From Sulfurovum sp. (GTDB taxonomy: Bacteria; Campylobacterota; Campylobacteria; Campylobacterales; Sulfurovaceae), in the NCBI GenBank assembly GCA_027038155.1, contig JALVXW010000130.1, positions 1 to 11,912 of the forward strand: a DNA stretch of 11,912 bases, written 5' to 3'. The translations under genes were made by a program, and so were the position numbers. Every line of letters starts with the position of its first letter. Positions within the stretch are counted from its first letter, which is position 1. Below, in pieces: positions 7,484 through 11,912 of this stretch. The notes beneath the pieces are model-generated. The model was not told the origin of the DNA, did no database searches, and saw only the letters and a list, made by a program, of their open reading frames with translations.

Positions 7484-7510
7484 GCAAAAATAGGCAAAGC
7501 CTATTTTTGC
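7484..7510 (+). terminator. Perfect 12-bp hairpin with A/T flanks inside the stem, terminator-like, between atpG and atpD
   Basis: The arm GCAAAAATAGGC (7484-7495) and its exact complement GCCTATTTTTGC (7499-7510) are separated by the three-base loop AAA. It can be read as a G+C-containing core (TAGGC/GCCTA) flanked by A5 on one side and T5 on the other, which is the layout of a bidirectional Rho-independent terminator. It begins three bases after the atpG stop codon, in the middle of an operon whose downstream genes (atpD, atpC) must be expressed, so complete termination here is unlikely. Partial termination, RNA-end stabilisation or processing are alternatives. The structure is directly visible; the function is inference. 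Confidence 0.72.
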
Positions 7511-7556
7511 TACGCTAACGCTGAATTCTCCTTGAGGGAGCATTCGCATAGCTAGC
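7509..7556. repeat. Long imperfect inverted repeat, REP/MITE-like palindrome abutting the hairpin
   Basis: Five blocks pair around the loop 7532-7536: 7509-7512 with 7553-7556 (GCTA/TAGC), 7514-7517 with 7549-7552 (GCTA/TAGC), 7520-7521 with 7546-7547 (GC/GC), 7523-7526 with 7542-7545 (GAAT/ATTC) and 7528-7531 with 7537-7540 (CTCC/GGAG). This gives 18 base pairs broken by one- or two-base bulges and mismatches. The right end also contains the 10-base palindrome TAGCTAGCTA (7549-7558). The first two bases are shared with the preceding hairpin, so the two form one composite element of about 75 bases. Its composition (richer in G+C than the flanking spacer) and bulged palindromic form resemble dispersed intergenic palindromes. 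I see no second copy in this window. Confidence 0.62.
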
Positions 7557-7591
7557 TACTTTTGAATTGAAATAATAAATTAGGAGAAGAA

Positions 7592-8992
7592 ATGACAGGT
7601 AAAATAGTACAAGTCTTAGGTCCAGTAATTGATGTGGATTTTACAGACTATCTACCAGAGATTAATGAGGCATTAGAGACAATCAATGTAGTTGATGGTA
7701 AAGAGCAAAAATTGGTTTTGGAAGTGGCAGCACAACTTGGTGACAACAGAGTAAGAACCATTGCTATGGATATGAGTGAAGGTCTTGTGAGAGGTCAAGA
7801 GGTGAAAGCAACTGGTGACTCTATCAAGGTTCCAGTAGGTGAAGAGGTACTTGGTCGTATTTTCAATGTGGTTGGTGAAGCAATTGATAATGCAGGTGAA
7901 GTCAATGCAAAAGAGCACTGGTCAATCCATAGGGATCCTCCATCATTTGAAGAGCAGAGTACAAAAACAGAAGTATTTGAAACTGGTATTAAAGTTGTTG
8001 ACCTCTTGGCTCCTTACAATAAAGGTGGAAAAGTTGGACTCTTTGGTGGTGCGGGTGTTGGTAAAACCGTTATTATTATGGAGCTTATCAACAACGTTGC
8101 TATGAAACACTCAGGATACTCAGTATTTGCAGGTGTAGGTGAAAGAACACGTGAAGGTAATGACCTTTACTACGAAATGAAAGAGTCAAACGTACTTGAC
8201 AAAGTTGCCCTCTGTTATGGTCAAATGAGTGAACCTCCAGGAGCACGTAACCGTATTGCACTTACAGGTCTTACAATGGCTGAGTACTTTAGAGACGAGA
8301 TGGGACTTGACGTGCTTATGTTTATTGATAACATCTTTAGATTTGCACAATCAGGTTCAGAGATGTCTGCACTTCTTGGTCGTATCCCTTCAGCAGTTGG
8401 TTACCAACCCACACTAGCACGTGAGATGGGTGCACTTCAAGAGCGTATTACGTCAACAACCAAAGGTTCAATCACCTCTGTACAAGCTGTCTATGTTCCA
8501 GCAGATGACTTGACTGACCCAGCTCCAGCTTCTGTATTTGCTCACTTGGATGCAACAACAGTACTTAACAGATCGATTGCTGAAAAAGGTATCTACCCTG
8601 CGGTTGATCCTCTTGATTCAACATCTAGAATGCTTGATCCGCAAATTGTTGGTGAAGAGCACTATGCTGTGGCAACAGGTGTACAGCAAATTCTTCAAAA
8701 GTACAAAGATCTTCAAGATATTATCGCAATTCTTGGTATGGATGAGCTTAGTGAAGATGATAAACTTGTGGTTGAAAGAGCAAGAAAGATTGAAAAATAC
8801 CTTTCTCAACCCTTCCACGTTGCAGAAGTATTTACTGGTTCTCCAGGTGTTTATGTGACACTTGATGATACCATTGAAGGATTTAAAGGTCTTCTTGAAG
8901 GTAAATATGACCACATGAATGAAGCAGCATTCTATATGGTTGGTAATATGGATGAGGCAATTGCTAAAAACGATAAGATAAATGCTAAATAA
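7592..8992 (+). CDS. atpD: F1Fo ATP synthase subunit beta (catalytic)
   Basis: Catalytic subunit that makes ATP from ADP and phosphate as gamma rotates. The 466-residue product has P-loop GGAGVGKT (152-159), the catalytic segment GERTREGND with Glu184, Walker B LMFIDN (242-247), the signature PAVDPLDSTS (336-345) and the gamma-contacting loop DELSEDD (384-390, DELSEED in E. coli). It is full length with no abnormal residues at these sites. ATG 7592 follows TAGGAG (7581-7586). It lies downstream of the palindromic element at 7484-7556, so its mRNA level may be set separately from the five genes upstream. Confidence 0.98.
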   Translation: MTGKIVQVLGPVIDVDFTDYLPEINEALETINVVDGKEQKLVLEVAAQLGDNRVRTIAMDMSEGLVRGQEVKATGDSIKVPVGEEVLGRIFNVVGEAIDNAGEVNAKEHWSIHRDPPSFEEQSTKTEVFETGIKVVDLLAPYNKGGKVGLFGGAGVGKTVIIMELINNVAMKHSGYSVFAGVGERTREGNDLYYEMKESNVLDKVALCYGQMSEPPGARNRIALTGLTMAEYFRDEMGLDVLMFIDNIFRFAQSGSEMSALLGRIPSAVGYQPTLAREMGALQERITSTTKGSITSVQAVYVPADDLTDPAPASVFAHLDATTVLNRSIAEKGIYPAVDPLDSTSRMLDPQIVGEEHYAVATGVQQILQKYKDLQDIIAILGMDELSEDDKLVVERARKIEKYLSQPFHVAEVFTGSPGVYVTLDDTIEGFKGLLEGKYDHMNEAAFYMVGNMDEAIAKNDKINAK

Positions 8993-8997
8993 GCATC

Positions 8998-9012
8998 TAT
9001 CTTAAAAGGATA
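8998..9012 (+). promoter_or_regulatory. Small hairpin covering the atpC ribosome binding site
   Basis: TATCTT (8998-9003) can pair with AGGATA (9007-9012) around an AAA loop (9004-9006), a 6-bp stem with one U-G pair. The AAAAGGA ribosome binding site of atpC (9004-9010) lies in the loop and 3' arm. This could lower initiation at atpC relative to atpD. The stem is short and A+U-rich, so it would be marginally stable. The pairing is visible; a regulatory role is inference. Confidence 0.3.
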
Positions 9013-9015
9013 ACT

Positions 9016-9402
9016 ATGGAATTCATGAAACTAGAAATCATTACACCCAATGGTGTAATATTTGATGGTGAAGTCAAACAAGTTAACTTACCAGGTTCTG
9101 AAGGTGAATTCGGTGTTTTAGCTGGTCATGCGACTTTGGTATCGTTATTGGATACAGGTGTCATTGTCTATGAAAAAACAGATGCCAAAGAGGTAGCCGT
9201 GGCTATCAATTCTGGGTATGTCAAAGTAGATGAAGGCAAAACAACATGTATCGTAGATGGTGCAGTTGCTTTAAGTGGTGACGATAGCGATTTGGCTAAA
9301 GCACTAGAAGAGGCAAAAGCATTGTTAAAAAGTACAGAATCTTCTAACTCAGCTATTGCAGCAGCTGTTGCAAAAGTAGAACAAATTGGAAAGTCTTTCT
9401 AG
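9016..9402 (+). CDS. atpC: F1Fo ATP synthase subunit epsilon
   Basis: Part of the central rotor stalk and regulator of ATP hydrolysis. The 128-residue product has the N-terminal beta-sandwich domain with LEIITPNGVIFDGEVKQVNLPG and GEFGVLAGHATLVSLLDTG, both diagnostic of the family. A C-terminal helical hairpin rich in Ala, Lys and Glu follows (about 95-126). ATG 9016 is preferred over the in-frame ATG 9025 because AAAAGGA ends five bases before it. The gene ends just before the exbB start, continuing the operon. Confidence 0.95.
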   Translation: MEFMKLEIITPNGVIFDGEVKQVNLPGSEGEFGVLAGHATLVSLLDTGVIVYEKTDAKEVAVAINSGYVKVDEGKTTCIVDGAVALSGDDSDLAKALEEAKALLKSTESSNSAIAAAVAKVEQIGKSF

Positions 9403-9403
9403 C

Positions 9404-9973
9404 TTGGATGCTCTTACTATTTATTTCAGTCAAAGCAGTGCAATTACAATAGTTGTACTGTCTTTACTCTCTTTGTATTTTGTCACAACTTTTTGGATTT
9501 TTTTAGATAGATTTTATGTTTTACGTTCTCGTATCAATGTAGAAGCACGATCACTTAAAGCACTCTATTCAGGTCAGTCAAAATCAGTGGCAGACAATTC
9601 ACTTATTTTTACTTATCTCTCTCGTGTGGAGCACCCCAACAAAGCCATACTGGAAGCAGCATCTTCAGATGCAATCAGGGTTGCGACAAAAGGGCTTACC
9701 TGGCTCTCTATTATCGCTTCAACCTCTCCTTTTATTGGTCTGTTTGGTACAGTAATTGGTATCCTTGAGACATTTTCAAAACTGGGCACACAATCTAGTG
9801 CCTCTTTATCTGTGGTTGCTCCTGCTATATCTGAAGCACTTATTGCTACGGCTGCTGGTATCGCGGTAGCTATTTTTGCCTACACCTTTCATCTTATCCT
9901 CAAGCGTAAAGCGTATGAGCTCTCCTCTTTGCTCTCTTCTCAGGCGGAAGTAATACTCTCTAAGAAGGATTAG
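9404..9973 (+). CDS. exbB: MotA/TolQ/ExbB-family proton channel protein
   Basis: Membrane part of a proton-driven motor that energises a TolA/TonB-type protein. With the start at TTG 9404 it has 189 residues and three membrane segments: about 13-34, 98-125 (GLTWLSIIASTSPFIGLFGTVIGIL) and 137-166 (VVAPAISEALIATAAGIAVAIFAY), the last two carrying the family's hallmark 'P-x-x-G-L-x-G-T-V-x-G' and 'I-x-x-A-L-x-x-T-A-x-G' patterns. TTG 9404 follows GGAAAG (9388-9393), while an in-frame TTG at 9386 inside atpC would add six residues but lacks a binding site. The start is uncertain between these. In this gene neighbourhood it is likely the TolQ equivalent, although relatives usually call it exbB. 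Confidence 0.9.
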   Translation: MDALTIYFSQSSAITIVVLSLLSLYFVTTFWIFLDRFYVLRSRINVEARSLKALYSGQSKSVADNSLIFTYLSRVEHPNKAILEAASSDAIRVATKGLTWLSIIASTSPFIGLFGTVIGILETFSKLGTQSSASLSVVAPAISEALIATAAGIAVAIFAYTFHLILKRKAYELSSLLSSQAEVILSKKD

Positions 9974-9975
9974 CA

Positions 9976-10362
9976 GTGTATTCATGGGATGATAGTCCAG
10001 ATTTAAATATTACGCCACTTGTAGATGTAATGTTGGTACTTATGGCTATCTTGATGGTGACGGCTCCGACTATGACATTTCAAGAGAAGATTACTTTGCC
10101 ACAAGGTACACAAACACTACAGGTTACAAAACCAAAAACCCTTACCATCCGTATAGATAAAGATAAAAAGATATATCTTAATAAAGATACCTATACCTTA
10201 GATACTTTTGCAGATGATTTTGTCAATCAGTCTGTGAAGTATGATAAAACTTCAGAGGTCTATATCCGTGCAGATGAGGCATTAAGGTATCAATATGTGA
10301 TGTATATTTTAAAGAGTGTAAAAGCTGCTGGTTTTGAACAGGTCTCTTTGATTACGTTATGA
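9976..10362 (+). CDS. exbD: ExbD/TolR-family biopolymer transport protein
   Basis: Partner of the ExbB-type channel in the inner membrane. The 128-residue product has a short cytoplasmic N-terminus, one membrane helix and a periplasmic domain. The helix contains LNITPLVDVMLVLMAILMV (10-28) with Asp17 in the position of the proton-carrying aspartate. The periplasmic part (about 40-128) has the typical end of the family, including RADEALRYQYVMYILKSVKAAGF. The start is GTG 9976 with a strong AAGAAGGAT site (9962-9970) inside the end of exbB. It overlaps the next gene by four bases (ATGA). Confidence 0.93.
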   Translation: MYSWDDSPDLNITPLVDVMLVLMAILMVTAPTMTFQEKITLPQGTQTLQVTKPKTLTIRIDKDKKIYLNKDTYTLDTFADDFVNQSVKYDKTSEVYIRADEALRYQYVMYILKSVKAAGFEQVSLITL

Positions 10363-11141
10363 ATGTAAAATCTTCTACGCTTCTCTCTGGTTTGATTGCC
10401 ATAGGGATATATCTCTCTCTGTTTGGTTTGCTTATCTATTACTTCAATAGTTATCATCAGAAAAAATCTATACACTATGTCAAAAAAAACGAGAATCATA
10501 TTCGTATAACCATGCATGCACCTACACACAAAGAGCAAAGTAGTACACATAAAGAAGTTCCAAAAAAAACACCACCTCTAAAGAAAAAGATAAAACAAAA
10601 ACCTAAAAAAAAGAGAGTTCCTGAAAAAATCAATAGAAGAAAAAAGATTATTAAAGAGAAGATTGTTAAAAAAACAAAGCCTAAAAAAATAAAAAAACCG
10701 CCTAAAAAAAGAGTTATCAAAAAGAGAAACAAACCTAAGGATTTGTTTGCCAATCTAAAAACAAATAAAAAACCTGCAACATCTCAAATAAAGCAAAAGC
10801 ATACACAAAAGAGAGACAAAAGTGCCAGTGATTTACTGCAAGAGACACAAAAAATTCAAAAGCAGCGTGACAGCGGTATTGAAAATGCCTATTTCGCCCT
10901 TATAGAACAGAAGCTAAAGGGTTGGCCTGCTCAGAGTGAGTATGCAGGAGAAAAGGCAAAAGTGTGGATAAAAGTAGAACCTAGTGGCTCGTTTGTCTTT
11001 AGGGTTATTTCTGCTTCATCAAATATAGATTTCAATAAAGGCTTAGTGGCCTACCTGAAGCAACTGCAACAGTTTGGCTTTGGCAAACACCAAGCCAAAC
11101 GTGCATACGAGATTAATGTAGAGTTTATTGCAACACAATAG
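10359..11141 (+). CDS. tolA: TolA/TonB-like envelope-spanning protein with lysine-rich linker
   Basis: Probably the force-transmitting partner of the preceding ExbB/ExbD pair. The 260-residue product has a cytoplasmic N-terminus of a few residues and one membrane anchor (about 8-29). A long periplasmic linker follows that is strikingly basic: residues 69-127 contain 28 Lys, 5 Arg and only 2 Glu, with scattered Pro. Then comes a coiled-coil-like segment (about 155-185) and a C-terminal TonB/TolA-type domain (about 176-260) with GWPAQSEYAGEKAKVWIKV, PSGSFVFRVISASSN and a final beta strand. Position after exbBD matches tolA of the tol operon in relatives, but a TonB role cannot be excluded. It overlaps exbD by four bases. 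The linker is coded by many A-runs, two of them eight bases long (10562-10569 and 10605-10612). Confidence 0.75.
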   Translation: MNVKSSTLLSGLIAIGIYLSLFGLLIYYFNSYHQKKSIHYVKKNENHIRITMHAPTHKEQSSTHKEVPKKTPPLKKKIKQKPKKKRVPEKINRRKKIIKEKIVKKTKPKKIKKPPKKRVIKKRNKPKDLFANLKTNKKPATSQIKQKHTQKRDKSASDLLQETQKIQKQRDSGIENAYFALIEQKLKGWPAQSEYAGEKAKVWIKVEPSGSFVFRVISASSNIDFNKGLVAYLKQLQQFGFGKHQAKRAYEINVEFIATQ

Positions 11142-11205
11142 ATATTCTGTAAAGGGTGACAATATTTCTAATGATTTGTTTTGCAGTTTTTTTGGCTTAA
11201 TCTTT

Positions 11206-11892
11206 TTATTTAAACAATGCAGACCCTACACGTACAAGGTTTGAACCACACTTGATCGCCAACGGGTAATCATTGCTCATTCCCATAGAACAGAGAGTGG
11301 CTCCCTCTTTTTGTAATTTTTCATAGATGGCATGTGTTGTCTCAAAACTTTGTTGTATAAGCTTTGTATCTTCGCTGTGTGCCCCTATGGTCATGACACC
11401 TTTTAGGTTGATATGTGGACAACTCTCTTTGATTTGTTGATACATATCGTAAGCCTCTTGAGAGTTAAATCCTGATTTTGTGGCTTCATTAGCCGCATTT
11501 ATCTGAAGTAGACAGTCCATTTTGCTCTCTTTGGCTTCAAGTTTTTTGTTAAGCTCTTGAGCCAATGCCAAACTATCAAGTGACTGCATAAGCGTAGGGT
11601 GTAGGTCTATAAGATGATTAATCTTGTTTTTTTGGAGTGTGCCTATCATTTGCCATTGAAGCGGCAACTCTTCTAGTGTTGCCATACGCTCTTTAAGTTG
11701 TTGTACCTGATTCTCTCCAAAAGCACGCTGTCCTAAACTGTAGAGGGTTTCTATATTTTCAACTTCAGTATATTTTCCTACTGCAACAAGCTGTACAATA
11801 TGATGTTCGCTTACAGAGATACGTGCCTCCTCTATATTCCAGATGACCTTGTCAAGGTTTGCTCTTAAGTGTTCTTTGTCTAGTATTGCCAT
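11206..11892 (-). CDS. yggS: YggS/PLPBP-family pyridoxal phosphate-binding protein
   Basis: Cytoplasmic protein that binds pyridoxal 5'-phosphate and helps vitamin B6 and amino-acid homeostasis; no enzyme reaction is established for the family. The 228-residue product has an alanine-racemase-like barrel. Lys40 in LVAVGKY is at the cofactor-lysine position, in a context that is usually AVSK. Further motifs are GQRAFGENQVQQL, WQMIGTLQKNKI (usually WHFIGxLQxNK), LKGVMTIGA and CSMGMSNDYPLAIKCGSNLVRVGSALF. I place the start at the ATG whose complement is 11890-11892 because GGAGGA (complement of 11900-11905) precedes it at ideal spacing. A longer in-frame start at 11907 would bury that site in the coding region. 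It faces tolA tail to tail across 64 bases. Confidence 0.93.
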   Translation of the reverse strand: MAILDKEHLRANLDKVIWNIEEARISVSEHHIVQLVAVGKYTEVENIETLYSLGQRAFGENQVQQLKERMATLEELPLQWQMIGTLQKNKINHLIDLHPTLMQSLDSLALAQELNKKLEAKESKMDCLLQINAANEATKSGFNSQEAYDMYQQIKESCPHINLKGVMTIGAHSEDTKLIQQSFETTHAIYEKLQKEGATLCSMGMSNDYPLAIKCGSNLVRVGSALFK

Positions 11893-11912
11893 TAGTGTGT
11901 CCTCCATAGTCT

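Noticed and set aside
7557..7591. Separate promoter for atpD (TAATAA near 7573-7578)
   Set aside because: A start from this element would fall on or after the TAGGAG ribosome binding site, leaving no usable leader.
11142..11205. Terminator between the convergent tolA and yggS genes
   Set aside because: There are T-rich runs (11187-11194 and 11203-11207), but I found no stem of convincing length beside them, so I do not call a terminator although one is expected here.
11893..11907. Upstream in-frame ATG (complement of 11905-11907) as the yggS start
   Set aside because: The GGAGGA ribosome binding site falls within those codons and is ideally spaced for the ATG at 11892.

Overview
The window looks like a chromosomal piece of a Campylobacterota (epsilonproteobacterial) genome, probably a Sulfurovum/Sulfurimonas-type relative. 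Three things point there: A+T-rich DNA; the gene order fmt-birA-parA-parB-atpF'-atpF-atpH-atpA-atpG-atpD-atpC-exbB-exbD-tolA, which is characteristic of that phylum; and an F1Fo operon with paired b' and b subunits but no a (atpB) or c (atpE) gene. No sequence search was possible, so genus is a guess.

Layout. Positions 1-128 hold the 3' end of a gene, possibly a small nucleotidyltransferase. After a 146-base gap, a tightly packed block starts: fmt (275), birA (TTG start inside fmt), parA (4-base overlap with birA) and parB (2 bases after parA). A 62-base gap at 3463-3524 carries a candidate extended -10 promoter and pairing elements around the first atp ribosome binding site. The ATP synthase genes follow: b', b, delta, alpha, gamma, beta, epsilon. 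The only long gap in this operon (7481-7591, between gamma and beta) holds a perfect 12-bp terminator-like hairpin fused to a longer imperfect inverted repeat resembling a dispersed palindromic element. Close behind atpC lie an ExbB/TolQ-type proton channel, an ExbD/TolR partner and a TolA/TonB-like protein with an extremely lysine-rich linker. The last gene, on the minus strand, is a YggS/PLPBP-type pyridoxal-phosphate protein. It takes the place where tolB and pal would be expected.

How the genes fit together. Fmt makes formyl-Met-tRNA for initiation, BirA loads biotin onto carboxylase carrier proteins, and ParAB segregates the chromosome origin. The atp genes encode the peripheral stalk and the F1 head of the proton-driven ATP synthase; the a and c membrane subunits must be encoded elsewhere. 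ExbB-ExbD-TolA uses the same proton gradient to do mechanical work on the outer membrane. The right-hand block is therefore a proton-motive-force operon.

I see no phage, insertion sequence, CRISPR array, tRNA or rRNA. The genes are mostly housekeeping genes. The most unusual parts are non-coding: the composite palindrome between atpG and atpD, possible translation-control hairpins in front of atpF' and atpC, and the break in the Tol-Pal gene cluster.
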